Positions 17,524-26,086 of a stretch of DNA of 64,000 nucleotides are shown piece by piece; positions within the stretch are counted from its first letter, which is position 1, and each line of letters begins with the position of its first letter. The translations under genes were made by a program, and so were the position numbers. The stretch comes from Corallococcus soli (GTDB lineage: Bacteria; Myxococcota; Myxococcia; Myxococcales; Myxococcaceae): NCBI RefSeq assembly GCF_014930455.1, contig NZ_JAAIYO010000002.1:744001-808000 (forward strand), written 5' to 3'. The notes under the pieces were generated by a model, which had not been told where the DNA came from, ran no database searches, and saw only the letters and a program-made list of their open reading frames with translations.

Positions 17524-20409
17524 ATGACCCACACACCACGTCCTCCGAAGAACCTTGTGGCCGCGCTGTTGTTCCTGTCCGGCGCGACCGCGCTCGTCTA
17601 CGAACTGGTGTGGTCCAAGTACCTGGGAAATGTCCTGGGCAACAGTGGCCAGGCGCACGCGGTGGTGCTGGCCACGTTCATGGGGGGGCTGGCGCTGGGG
17701 GCATTTGTCTTCGGGCGGACAGCGGACCGGGTGAAGAACCCCCTGGCGCTCTACGGCGTGCTGGAGCTGGGCGTGGGCCTGTACGCCCTGGCGTTCCCCA
17801 CCGTGCTGGGGGCGCTGGAGCACCTGTGGCTGGCGGTGGCGCCCCACGTCCCGGAGCACCTGCGGGTGGGGCCCCGGCTGATGGTGTCCGCGCTGTCGCT
17901 GGTGGTGCCCACGCTGCTCATGGGCGGCACGCTGCCGGCGCTGGTGCGCCACTTCGCCGCGAGCCTCGCCGGGGTGCGGCGGGAGCTGGCGCGGCTGTAT
18001 GCCATCAACAGCCTGGGCGCCGCGGTGGGCGTCTACGTCGCGGGCACGCGGCTGGTGCCGCTCATCGGCCTGTCCGCGTCCGCCACGCTGGCCGCCGGGC
18101 TCAACGTGTTCCTCGCGCTGGCGGCGCTGGCGCTCGCCCGTCAGCACCCGCCCGCCCTGGTGGTGGGGGCCGCGGCCGCCGCGGAGGACGTGGCCTATCC
18201 GCGCCGGGCGGTGCGCGCGGCGCTGCTGGGCGTGATGCTGTCGGGCTTCACGTCCATGCTGTACCAGGTGACGTGGATCCGCCTGCTGTCCATCGTCATG
18301 GGGGCGTCCACCTACGCCTTCACCCTCATCCTGACGGCGTTCATCCTGGGCATCGGCCTGGGCAGCTTCTGGCTGATGACGCGCGAGGAGGGCGGGGACT
18401 CGCTGAAGCTGTACGGCTGGACGCAGGTGGCGCTGGTGGTGAGCCTCTGCGTGGCGCTGCCGCTGTACGTGCGGCTGCCGCACCTGTTCCGCTGGTCGGA
18501 GTGGATGCTGACGCGCTCGCTGGAGACGTGGCCCATCTTCCAGGCCATCACCTTCGCGTTCTGCTGCGCGGTGCTGCTCATCCCCACGTTCATCATGGGC
18601 GCGGCCTTCCCGGCCGCCGCGCGGGTGGCGACGGCGAAGGTGTCCGAGGTGGGGCGCCAGCTGGGCGGCGTGTACCTGTGGAACACGCTGGGCACCATCT
18701 CCGGCGCGGTGCTGGGCGGGCTGGTGCTGATGCCCTTCTGGGGCATGCAGGGCAACTTCGTCGCGGGCGCGGTGGCGAACCTGCTGGCCGCGGGCCTGGC
18801 GTTCCATGCGGTCTCCCACGGGCAGGACGGGGCGGGCGCGCGCGCGGCGCCGGCGTGGCGGGCGCTGGCGCCGGTGGGCGCGGCGGCGGTGCTGGCGGTG
18901 GCCGTGCTGGGTGGGATGCACGGCTGGCCGCAGCGGCTGAGCCACATCGCGGCCATCCGCGTGGACTCCAAGCCCCCGGAGAGCTACGCGAAGCTGCTGG
19001 AGGCCACGGAGAAGCGCATCCGGCCCCGCTTCTACGCGGACGACACCTTCGCCACGGTGATGGTGGGCGAGGTGCCGGCGGACAACATCCGCTTCATGAA
19101 GATCAACGGCAAGGTGGACGCCAGCAACGGCACCGACATCCAGACGCAGGTGCTGGCGGGCCACCTGGGCGCGCTCCTGCAACCGCGCGACCCCAAGAAC
19201 GTGCTGCTCATCGGCTCCGGGGCCGCCATCACCGCGGGCAGCGTGCTGGCCCACCCGGTGGAGCGGCTGGACCTGGTGGAGATCTCCCCCGCGGTCATCG
19301 ACGCGGCCCGCCTGTTCAAGGACGACAACCGCAACGCGGTGGATGATCCGCGCACGCACATCCACATCGACGACGCGAAGACGTTCATGGCGCTGGCGCC
19401 CATCAAGTACGACCTCATCGTCAGCGTGCCGTCCAACCCCTGGGTGGCGGGCGTGTCCGGCCTCTTCACCCGCGACTTCTTCCAACTGGTGGACAAGCAC
19501 CTGGCGGACGACGGCGTGCTGGTGCAGTGGATCCACACGTATGAGAGCAACCAGGAGCTGGTCCGGCTGGTGATGCGCACGCTGCGCGACACCTTCCCGC
19601 ACGCCACCACCTGGCTGGGGCCGTCCGACCTCATCATGGTGGCCAGCCGCAAGCCGCTGTCCTTCGACGCCGCGTCGGTCGCCGCGCGCATGGCCCGGCC
19701 GGACGTGAAGGCGGACCTGGCCCGGGTGGAGATCCACGACCTGTTCGGCCTGCTGTTCAAGCAGGTGCACACGGAGGCCGGCCAGCAGGACTTCGCCGGG
19801 GAGGGGCCCATCAACACGGACGACCACAACCTGCTGGAGTACGCCTCGCCCGTGGCCTTCTTCCTCGCCAACGTGGACGTGCGGGTGAAGGACCAGCGCC
19901 GCGCCCCGGACATGGGCCCCGGCCTGCTGCTGCACGACTACGTGCGCGAGAACCCGCCCACCGTCGAGCAGGTCTCCGGGCTGTACCGCAACGTCGAGCG
20001 CTACCACCCGGAGAATGATCCGCTGGTGCGCAGGGTGGCGGGGCTGTGGCACTCGCTGGCGCCGGAGGATCCGGAGGCCGCGCTCGCGTTCGGTCGGGTG
20101 GTGCTGGCGCAGGGCGACGTGACGCTGGCGGCGTCGGTGCTGGAGCCGCAGATCGCCAAGGGCGTCCGCTCGCCCGGGATGATGGCGGCGTACCTCCAGC
20201 TGCTCACGGACCGGGCCTGGTCGTCCGGCACGCCGTGGACGCCCGAGCGCCCCGACGCCGCGCTCGCCATGGGCCGCGAGGTGTTGGCGCGCCACCCGGA
20301 GGATGCGAAGCTCGAGCACGCCTTCGAGAAGTTCTGCGAAGCGCTGCCTCCGCCGGGCTGTGACGCGAAGCCCGCCGCCGTGCCCACCGCGGTGCCCGGG
20401 AGCCCCTGA
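17524..20409 (+). CDS. Polytopic membrane protein with spermidine-synthase-like domain
   Basis: The 961-residue protein joins about 12 transmembrane helices (residues 10-470, MFS-like spacing) to a cytoplasmic Rossmann domain of the spermidine-synthase fold (about 500-780): NVLLIGSGAAITAG, LVEISPAVIDAARLF and an IHIDDAKTFM acidic turn. Where true SpeE has its catalytic DSSD/DSTD motif this protein reads SVPSNPWVAG, the form seen in the membrane-fused branch whose substrates are mostly unknown. The C-terminal 180 residues are helical. The ATG at 17524 begins MTHTPRPPKNLVAALLFLSG. The ribosome-binding site is poor. Polyamine synthesis should not be assumed. Confidence 0.8.
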   Translation: MTHTPRPPKNLVAALLFLSGATALVYELVWSKYLGNVLGNSGQAHAVVLATFMGGLALGAFVFGRTADRVKNPLALYGVLELGVGLYALAFPTVLGALEHLWLAVAPHVPEHLRVGPRLMVSALSLVVPTLLMGGTLPALVRHFAASLAGVRRELARLYAINSLGAAVGVYVAGTRLVPLIGLSASATLAAGLNVFLALAALALARQHPPALVVGAAAAAEDVAYPRRAVRAALLGVMLSGFTSMLYQVTWIRLLSIVMGASTYAFTLILTAFILGIGLGSFWLMTREEGGDSLKLYGWTQVALVVSLCVALPLYVRLPHLFRWSEWMLTRSLETWPIFQAITFAFCCAVLLIPTFIMGAAFPAAARVATAKVSEVGRQLGGVYLWNTLGTISGAVLGGLVLMPFWGMQGNFVAGAVANLLAAGLAFHAVSHGQDGAGARAAPAWRALAPVGAAAVLAVAVLGGMHGWPQRLSHIAAIRVDSKPPESYAKLLEATEKRIRPRFYADDTFATVMVGEVPADNIRFMKINGKVDASNGTDIQTQVLAGHLGALLQPRDPKNVLLIGSGAAITAGSVLAHPVERLDLVEISPAVIDAARLFKDDNRNAVDDPRTHIHIDDAKTFMALAPIKYDLIVSVPSNPWVAGVSGLFTRDFFQLVDKHLADDGVLVQWIHTYESNQELVRLVMRTLRDTFPHATTWLGPSDLIMVASRKPLSFDAASVAARMARPDVKADLARVEIHDLFGLLFKQVHTEAGQQDFAGEGPINTDDHNLLEYASPVAFFLANVDVRVKDQRRAPDMGPGLLLHDYVRENPPTVEQVSGLYRNVERYHPENDPLVRRVAGLWHSLAPEDPEAALAFGRVVLAQGDVTLAASVLEPQIAKGVRSPGMMAAYLQLLTDRAWSSGTPWTPERPDAALAMGREVLARHPEDAKLEHAFEKFCEALPPPGCDAKPAAVPTAVPGSP

Positions 20410-20416
20410 AACCCGC

Positions 20417-20464
20417 GTGGATCCGTCTTGAGTGGTTCCAGGTGGCTGGAATCATTGGATCCAC
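20417..20464 (+). terminator. Long hairpin after the spermidine-synthase-like gene
   Basis: GTGGATCC (20417-20424) pairs with GGATCCAC (20457-20464). Inside, TGGTTCCA pairs with TGGAATCA across a 6-base loop (one G-U pair), giving two 8-bp stems separated by an asymmetric bulge. It begins 8 bp after the stop codon, which favours a terminator, although a C run rather than a T run follows. Confidence 0.5.
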
Positions 20465-20579
20465 CCCCCCATCCTCCCGATGACGGATGGAGGTGCGGGT
20501 GGGATCGTTCTACTGTCCGTTTCGACCCTGACACCCGCAGGGTGAGTTCTTCACCGCTGCTAGACCCCTGGAGACCCCC

Positions 20580-20846
20580 ATGAACACGCTCGCGAAGAAG
20601 CAGAAGATCCAGCTCCGTAAGTCCCGTGGTCAGGGCATGACCGAGTACATCATCATCGTTGCCCTGATCGCGATCGCGGCCATCGGCGTCATCACGCTGT
20701 TCGGCGACAACATCCGCAAGCTGTTCGGCGCCTCCGCCGCGGCGCTGGCCGGTAACGACAACGTCGCGAACGACGGCCAGACGGCGTCGAAGGACCTGAA
20801 GCAGAAGACGATGAAGTCCTTCGGCCAGAACAACACCTACCAGTGA
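20580..20846 (+). CDS. Type IVb (Flp-like) pilin or pseudopilin
   Basis: The 88-residue protein has a basic 17-residue leader ending in Gly17, then QGMTEYIIIVALIAIAAIGVITLFG. Cutting after Gly17 puts Glu at +5 and Tyr at +6, exactly the Flp/TadE-type prepilin peptidase site. The hydrophobic helix is followed by a polar 45-residue tail rich in Asn and Lys. No Tad assembly genes (ATPase, secretin, prepilin peptidase) are nearby, so it is an orphan here and must be assembled by machinery encoded elsewhere. CTGGAG precedes the ATG by 6 bases. A strong terminator follows, so it is monocistronic. Confidence 0.8.
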   Translation: MNTLAKKQKIQLRKSRGQGMTEYIIIVALIAIAAIGVITLFGDNIRKLFGASAAALAGNDNVANDGQTASKDLKQKTMKSFGQNNTYQ

Positions 20847-20910
20847 GCCACGCCAGGCTTCGCGAGGTGGGCTTCGGCTCCAACCTCGCGACCGCCCGGT
20901 GCTTCTCCTG

Positions 20911-20952
20911 AATGGCAGGTCCCTCCAACTGGAAGGGCCTGCCATTTTCGTT
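20911..20952 (+). terminator. Rho-independent terminator of the pilin-like gene
   Basis: AATGGCAGGTCCCTCCA pairs with TGGAAGGGCCTGCCATT (one mismatch, one wobble) and is followed by TTCGTTT. This is the clearest intrinsic terminator in this part of the window and implies high expression of the small gene before it. Confidence 0.85.
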
Positions 20953-20972
20953 TCCAGGAAGGCCGCGCAGCC

Positions 20973-22172
20973 CTACCGCGCCGCGGAGGCGGGCAGCGGC
21001 GCGGGGCTGGCGAGTCCCAGCCGGCGCAGCATCACCTGCCGGATGGACGGAATGCGGAAGCGGAAGATGAACGCATCCGCGAAGTAGTGGGCGAGCACCA
21101 CCGCGAAGCCCAGGGACGTCAGGCCCCGGAGCAGCGGGTGTGACAGCGCGCCGCTCCCGATGCTGAGCGAGCCGCGCACGGGGCCGTCCAGCAGGAAGCC
21201 GTGCACCACGCCCAGCGCGAGCAGCGGCAGCATGGCCAGCACCATGGCGGGCCAGATGAACCCGCGGCCCAGGCGGGGCGCGTCACCTTCGCGCGGCTCC
21301 AGCATGCGCGCGCTCAGCATGTAGTACTCCAGCCCGTGCATGCCCGGCAGCATCACGTAGCCCCACTCCGGGGCCACGAGCGCCAGGCCCGTCGCCGTCG
21401 CCATGCCCAGCAGGTAGAGCACCTTGGGGCCGCTGGCGGTGCCGGAGCGCAGCACCGCGCGGAACAGCAGCAGGAAGTAGCCCAGCCATAGGGCGATGAG
21501 CACGGGCAGCATCTGCCACGGCAGCACCGTGCCCTGGCCTACGTCCAGGTAGGCGGGGGCGTCGGGCGCGGCGGACTCGGCGACGAAGAAGATGCGCACC
21601 AGCAGGATGGACAGCAGCAGCGGCACGTAGAGCTGCTGGAGCCGGCGCTCCAGCGGGGAGGGCGGCGTGAGCCCCTCCTGTCCCCCGCGCAGGCCGTGCA
21701 GGGACCACAGGCCCCGGTGCTGCGACAGGGTGTGGTGCATGCCGAAGACGTTGAAGATGACGGCCACGGCGAAGGTGTGGATGGAGCGGTCGGCGTAGAA
21801 GGTGAAGAAGAAGCCCGCGCCCACCGCGAGCATGGCGAGCGTGCCCGCGAGGATGTTCCGGGGCTGGCCGGGGGCGGCGGTGAGCACGTCCCGGTGCACG
21901 CCGAAGAGCAGGAACGTGAGCACCACGTGGGTGGCGTTGCCGAGGATGTTCTGGGCGGTCCAGGACATCAGCCGGTGGGCGCCATCCGCCGCCACGGGCG
22001 CCATGAACGCGCTGGCCCCGGCGGCGCAGAGGGTGAGGGCCAGGGGGATGGCGAGGATGGCCAGGTCGGCCCTGGGGGAGAACAGCCACAGGCGGCGGAA
22101 GCGCAGCGAGCCGGGAGCGGCCGGCGCGTCCTGCTCCGTGGAGGTGGCGACTCCGGGGCTGAGCGGTGTCAT
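20973..22172 (-). CDS. Polytopic membrane protein of unknown function with His-rich segments
   Basis: I cannot name this 399-residue protein. It has around nine hydrophobic segments. Several loops or helix ends carry clustered histidines: NATHVVL, GMHHTLSQHRGLW (about residues 143-155), LPGMHGLEYYML (about 285) and VLAHYFADAFIFRF (about 365). Repeated His clusters near the membrane are typical of metal- or haem-binding membrane enzymes such as desaturases and carotenoid-cleaving Brp/Blh proteins, but the overall motif set does not fit either well enough to claim. It converges with the pilin-like gene and diverges from the amidohydrolase. Confidence 0.55.
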   Translation of the reverse strand: MTPLSPGVATSTEQDAPAAPGSLRFRRLWLFSPRADLAILAIPLALTLCAAGASAFMAPVAADGAHRLMSWTAQNILGNATHVVLTFLLFGVHRDVLTAAPGQPRNILAGTLAMLAVGAGFFFTFYADRSIHTFAVAVIFNVFGMHHTLSQHRGLWSLHGLRGGQEGLTPPSPLERRLQQLYVPLLLSILLVRIFFVAESAAPDAPAYLDVGQGTVLPWQMLPVLIALWLGYFLLLFRAVLRSGTASGPKVLYLLGMATATGLALVAPEWGYVMLPGMHGLEYYMLSARMLEPREGDAPRLGRGFIWPAMVLAMLPLLALGVVHGFLLDGPVRGSLSIGSGALSHPLLRGLTSLGFAVVLAHYFADAFIFRFRIPSIRQVMLRRLGLASPAPLPASAAR

Positions 22173-22471
22173 GGGACGCGGAGTATACCGGGGCGCCGTG
22201 GCCCCAAGAACCCGGGGTCCTCCGCCTGACGGATGCGCGGCGGGTCTTCCCTGCCGGGCTGCCAGGGAGACGCGAAGCGCCCCCTCCCGCGTTGCCGGGA
22301 CCGGCGGACTCCCCGTTGGCAGGGATGATCCGCGCGGCGCCTGGCGAGGCGGAGGTTCACGCCGGGCCCTCCCCGGGCGGATCCACGCGCCTCGCGAGCC
22401 CGGGCCTGCCCCCCGCCACGCCCCGGCAGGGACGGGTTCTTCCCCGACCCGGCCCCCGTGCTAAAACGGGG

Positions 22472-23806
22472 ATGTCCATGGAAGGCCGACTGCTGCTGAA
22501 GAACTGCGCCGTGTTCCGTGCGGACGGTCGCGTCCGCCACGGCATGGCCGTCGTGGTGGAGGAGGGCCTCATCCGCCGCGTCGCCCCGGACTCCGAGGTC
22601 CCCGTGCTCCCGGGGGACTGGGAGGTCGCGTGTCGCGGCCGGCTCGTCGCCCCCGGGCTGGTGGACTGTCATTCGCACATGGTCAACGGGCAGCTGCTGC
22701 CGCCCAACGGCGACTTCCTCCTGCGCCAGCCGCGCTCGCGCCTGGAGCGCATGCGCCAGGTGTCCGCCCTCCTCAACGCCGAGGACGTGGAGATCCTCAC
22801 CCGCTTCGCCGCCGCGCGCGCGCTGCTCGACGGGGTCAGCCTCGTCGTGGACCACCTGTCCTGTCCTCTGGACGTGGCCGGGGGGCTGGACGCGCAGGCG
22901 CGCGCCGCCGACGCCATGGGGCTTCGGCTGGTCGCGTCCCACTCCACGCACAGCCTGGATGGCGCGGCCCAGGCGGACGCCCAGGCTGATGCCAACGCGG
23001 ACTTCGTGCGCCGCCACCGCGACCACCCCCGGGTGCGCGGGGCGCTGGGCTTCCATGCGTCGTACACCTGCGAGGACGCGCTGCTGTCGCGCATCTCCCG
23101 CCTGCGCGCGGAACTGGACGCGCCGCTCGTCTTCCACCTGGCGGAGAGCGAGGACGACCTGTCCGCCACCTACGCCGCGCACGGCCGCCGCATCGTGCCC
23201 CGCCTGGATGCGCTGGGCCTGCTGGGGCCCCACGCCATCGCCGGCTATCCGCGCGCGGTGGAGCGCGCCGAAGCCGAGCGGCTGGCCGCCTCCGGTACGT
23301 TCGTGGCCCTCACGCCCCGCGCCACCCGGTCGCTGGAGCGCACGGGCGAGTCCGCGGAGGGGCCGCTGTCCAGCCTGCACCTCGTGGGTTTGGGCACCGG
23401 TGGCCATGGTTCGCTCCAGGAGGAGCTGGCCGCGGCGCTCGCCGGGATGCTGCACCTGGCCCGCTCCGGGCGGATGCCCGACCTGGACGACTCGCTCGCG
23501 CACCTGTTCATCAGCGGCCCCGCGGAGCTGTGCACCCGCCTGTATGGCCGGCCCTCTGGCGGCGTGGACGAAGGCAGCATCGCGGACCTCGTCGTCTACG
23601 ACGCCATCCCCGCCGCCGACCCGGAGACGGGCTACTCGCCCTTCCTCCTGGGGCAGCTGGTGCCTTCGCGGGTGGCGTGGACGCTGGTCAACGGCCGGGT
23701 CTGCGTGCGCGAAGGCCAGCTGCTGGGCCACGACTTCGTGGACCTGGCCCGCGACGCCGCCGCCGCCCTGGCGCGCGTCTGGTCCCGCGCGCGGCTGGGC
23801 ACGTAG
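22472..23806 (+). CDS. Amidohydrolase-family protein (SsnA/chlorohydrolase-like) with altered metal site
   Basis: The 444-residue protein has the amidohydrolase layout: N-terminal small domain (LVAPGLVDCHSHM with metal ligands His67 and His69), a barrel with FHLAES, and a C-terminal strand pair (GSIADLVVYD). Two usual metal or catalytic positions are changed. The His expected in an HGVHL-like motif is absent from HAIAGYPRAV, and the Asp of the GTDG motif is replaced in LGTGGHGS. It may be a non-hydrolytic homologue or use another metal site. The ATG at 22472 is preferred; 22478 is an alternative. The next gene starts 15 bp later. Confidence 0.75.
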   Translation: MSMEGRLLLKNCAVFRADGRVRHGMAVVVEEGLIRRVAPDSEVPVLPGDWEVACRGRLVAPGLVDCHSHMVNGQLLPPNGDFLLRQPRSRLERMRQVSALLNAEDVEILTRFAAARALLDGVSLVVDHLSCPLDVAGGLDAQARAADAMGLRLVASHSTHSLDGAAQADAQADANADFVRRHRDHPRVRGALGFHASYTCEDALLSRISRLRAELDAPLVFHLAESEDDLSATYAAHGRRIVPRLDALGLLGPHAIAGYPRAVERAEAERLAASGTFVALTPRATRSLERTGESAEGPLSSLHLVGLGTGGHGSLQEELAAALAGMLHLARSGRMPDLDDSLAHLFISGPAELCTRLYGRPSGGVDEGSIADLVVYDAIPAADPETGYSPFLLGQLVPSRVAWTLVNGRVCVREGQLLGHDFVDLARDAAAALARVWSRARLGT

Positions 23807-23820
23807 GGTAGAAGGGGCGC

Positions 23821-24807
23821 GTGAGTGCCCTGCCTCCCCGCCTCGTGGACACCCTGCGCGCCGCCCGCGAGCGCCGGGGTGCGCTGCTCTCCGACGCCGC
23901 CACCACCGCCTTCCGCCTGCTGAACGGCGCCGCGGACGGCGTGCCGGAAGTCACCGCGGACGCCTTCGGCGACGTCGTCGTGGTGAGCCTCTACCGCGAC
24001 CTGTCCGACGTGGAGGAGGCGCTGCTGCTGGACGCCGCCACCGCCGCCTGGACGCCCCGGAGCGTCTACTTGAAGCGCCGCCCCCGCGAGGCCCGCGTGC
24101 TCGCCAACGTGGCGAAGGACGCGCTCGCGCCGGAGGCCGCCGCCCGGGGCGAGCCCGTGGAGGCGCTCGTCGCGAAGGAGAACGGCCTGGGCTTCCACAT
24201 CCGCCCGGGGCAGGGGCTCTCCGTGGGGCTCTACCTGGACATGCGCGACACGCGCGCGTGGCTCATGGCCCAGGCGCGGGGCCTCACCGTGCTCAACCTC
24301 TTCGCGTACACCTGCGGCTTCGGGGTCGCCGCGACCGCGGGCGGCGCGAAGCGCGTGCTCAACCTGGACGCCAGCCGCCGCGTGCTCGAATGGGGCGAGG
24401 AGAACGCGCGCCTCAACGGCCAGGGCGTGGACCGCTACGACTACGTGGCCGGGGACGTCTTCGACTGGCTCCAGCGGCTTTCGAAGAAGGGGGAGGCCTT
24501 CGACGTCGTGGTCGCCGACCCTCCGTCCTTCTCCAACACGAAGACGAACCGCTTCTCCGCCGCGCGCGACTACGCCCGGCTGGCGGACGCCGCCGCGCGG
24601 GTGGTGGCCCCGGGCGGGCGCCTGGTCGCCTGCTGCAACCTGGCGGGCCTGCCGGTGCGCCGGTTCGAATCCATGGTGCTCGAAGGGGTGACGCGGGCTG
24701 GCAGGGCAGGGCGGACGGTGGGGTCGCTCGGTCCCTCGGGGCTCGACTATCCAACACCTCCGGGCGAGGAGCCGGCGCTCAAGGTGCATGTCGTCCAACT
24801 TCGTTAG
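23821..24807 (+). CDS. Class I SAM-dependent rRNA methyltransferase (RlmI/RlmK type)
   Basis: The 328-residue protein resembles enzymes that make 5-methylcytosine or 7-methylguanine in 23S rRNA. The AdoMet loop is VLNLFAYTCGFGVAA (about residues 157-171), and the catalytic motif DPPSFSNTK lies near 237, followed by FSAARDY. It is about 70 residues shorter than E. coli RlmI, mostly at the N-terminus where the PUA domain should be; the residues there are poorly conserved. The GTG at 23821 is used, 14 bp after the amidohydrolase stop, so the genes are co-transcribed. The exact modified base cannot be inferred. Confidence 0.8.
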   Translation: MSALPPRLVDTLRAARERRGALLSDAATTAFRLLNGAADGVPEVTADAFGDVVVVSLYRDLSDVEEALLLDAATAAWTPRSVYLKRRPREARVLANVAKDALAPEAAARGEPVEALVAKENGLGFHIRPGQGLSVGLYLDMRDTRAWLMAQARGLTVLNLFAYTCGFGVAATAGGAKRVLNLDASRRVLEWGEENARLNGQGVDRYDYVAGDVFDWLQRLSKKGEAFDVVVADPPSFSNTKTNRFSAARDYARLADAAARVVAPGGRLVACCNLAGLPVRRFESMVLEGVTRAGRAGRTVGSLGPSGLDYPTPPGEEPALKVHVVQLR

Positions 24808-24840
24808 CGCCACCGGCCAGGGCGCGGCTACATTGCCGCC

Positions 24841-26061
24841 ATGGCTCCCGCTGCCTCCGCGCCCCCGCGCGACGCCGTCCGCTTTGGAAACTACCGGCTC
24901 ATCGACCGGATCGCCGTGGGAGGCATGGCGGAGATCTTCCTCGCCCACCAGGTGGACTCGCGCGGTGACGAGACGCCCATCGTCATCAAGCGCATCCGTC
25001 CGCACCTGTCCAAGCACGCCGCCTTCGTGAAGATGTTCCTCAACGAGGCGCGGCTGGCGTCGCAGCTCAACCACCCCAACATCGTGCAGATCCACGACCT
25101 GGGGAAGATCGTCGACAGCTACTTCATCGCCATGGAGTACGTGTCCGGCCGCGACATGCGCCGCATCGTGCCCAAGGCGGAGGCCATGGGGATCCCCTTC
25201 CCCCTGGTGTACGCGCTGAAGATCGCCTCCTGCGTCTGCGCGGGCCTGCACTACGCGCACGTGAAGAAGGACCTGCACGGCAACCCGCTCAACATCGTCC
25301 ACCGCGACGTGACGCCGGAGAACATCGTCGTCGCCTTCGACGGCACGGTGAAGGTGCTCGACTTCGGCATCGCCAAGGCCGCCAACCAGGTGGAGGAGAC
25401 GCGCTCCGGCGAAATCAAGGGCAAGCTCAGCTACATGAGCCCGGAGCAGTGCCTGGGCCGGCCGCTGGACTGCCGCAGCGACATCTTCTCGCTGGGCACC
25501 GTCCTCTACGAGTGGCTCACCGGATTCAAGCTCTTCACCGGCGAGTCCGACGTCGCCGTCATGCGCAGCATCACCGAAGCCAAAATCTACGCGCCGTCGT
25601 ACTTCCGCGAGGACCTGCCGGAGCGCGTGGAGGCCATCCTGATGCGCGCCCTGGCCCGCGACCGCGAGCGCCGCTACGCGACGGCCGCCGACATGCAGCG
25701 CGACCTGGACGCCTTCCTGGACGCGTACGACTTCACGCCCACGCCGCTGCACCTGGCCAACTTCGTCAAGCAGCTCTTCGAGGACGAGCGCTCGCAGGAG
25801 CTGCGCCGCGTCTCCACCCGCCAGTCCTCCGCCCCCACCTCCGAGGAGGCGCTGGAGCTGTCGGAGGTGGCGGCGTTCGTGGACGGCCCGCCCACGGAGG
25901 CGATGCGGCTGGATGACGGCAACAGCACCGAACCGCGCCTGCTCGCGCTGCCGCTGGAGCCCGTGCTGTACGAGAAGCTGGAGGCGCAGGCGCGCAAGGC
26001 GAACGTCAGCACCGCGAAGCTGGTGGCGGACCTGCTGGAGGGCTGGCTGAAGACGCGCTGA
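24841..26061 (+). CDS. Ser/Thr protein kinase (Hanks type), cytoplasmic
   Basis: The 406-residue kinase has a complete catalytic domain (residues about 17-290): glycine-rich IAVGGMAEIF, Lys50, HRD at 154-156 in HRDVTPENI, DFG at 174-176 and SYMSPEQC. No transmembrane segment is present. The C-terminal 115 residues are acidic and low in complexity, then end in a compact helical motif (PVLYEKLEAQARKANVSTAKLVADLLEGW) that looks like the second half of a ribbon-helix-helix DNA-binding unit. Myxobacteria have around a hundred such kinases. The substrate is unknown. The gene lies between the rRNA methyltransferase and truA, all in one direction with short gaps. Confidence 0.9.
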   Translation: MAPAASAPPRDAVRFGNYRLIDRIAVGGMAEIFLAHQVDSRGDETPIVIKRIRPHLSKHAAFVKMFLNEARLASQLNHPNIVQIHDLGKIVDSYFIAMEYVSGRDMRRIVPKAEAMGIPFPLVYALKIASCVCAGLHYAHVKKDLHGNPLNIVHRDVTPENIVVAFDGTVKVLDFGIAKAANQVEETRSGEIKGKLSYMSPEQCLGRPLDCRSDIFSLGTVLYEWLTGFKLFTGESDVAVMRSITEAKIYAPSYFREDLPERVEAILMRALARDRERRYATAADMQRDLDAFLDAYDFTPTPLHLANFVKQLFEDERSQELRRVSTRQSSAPTSEEALELSEVAAFVDGPPTEAMRLDDGNSTEPRLLALPLEPVLYEKLEAQARKANVSTAKLVADLLEGWLKTR

Positions 26062-26086
26062 AGCCTTGCGCCCCGGTCGCCACCCC

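Noticed and set aside
17524-20409. Canonical spermidine synthase
   Set aside because: The catalytic Asp motif is replaced by SVPSNPWVAG and the domain is fused to about 12 membrane helices, so polyamine synthesis is not supported.
24661-24672. GGTTCGAATCC, identical to a tRNA T-arm core
   Set aside because: The flanking bases cannot form the 5-bp T stem, and no acceptor, D or anticodon arms surround it. It lies inside the RlmI-like coding sequence.
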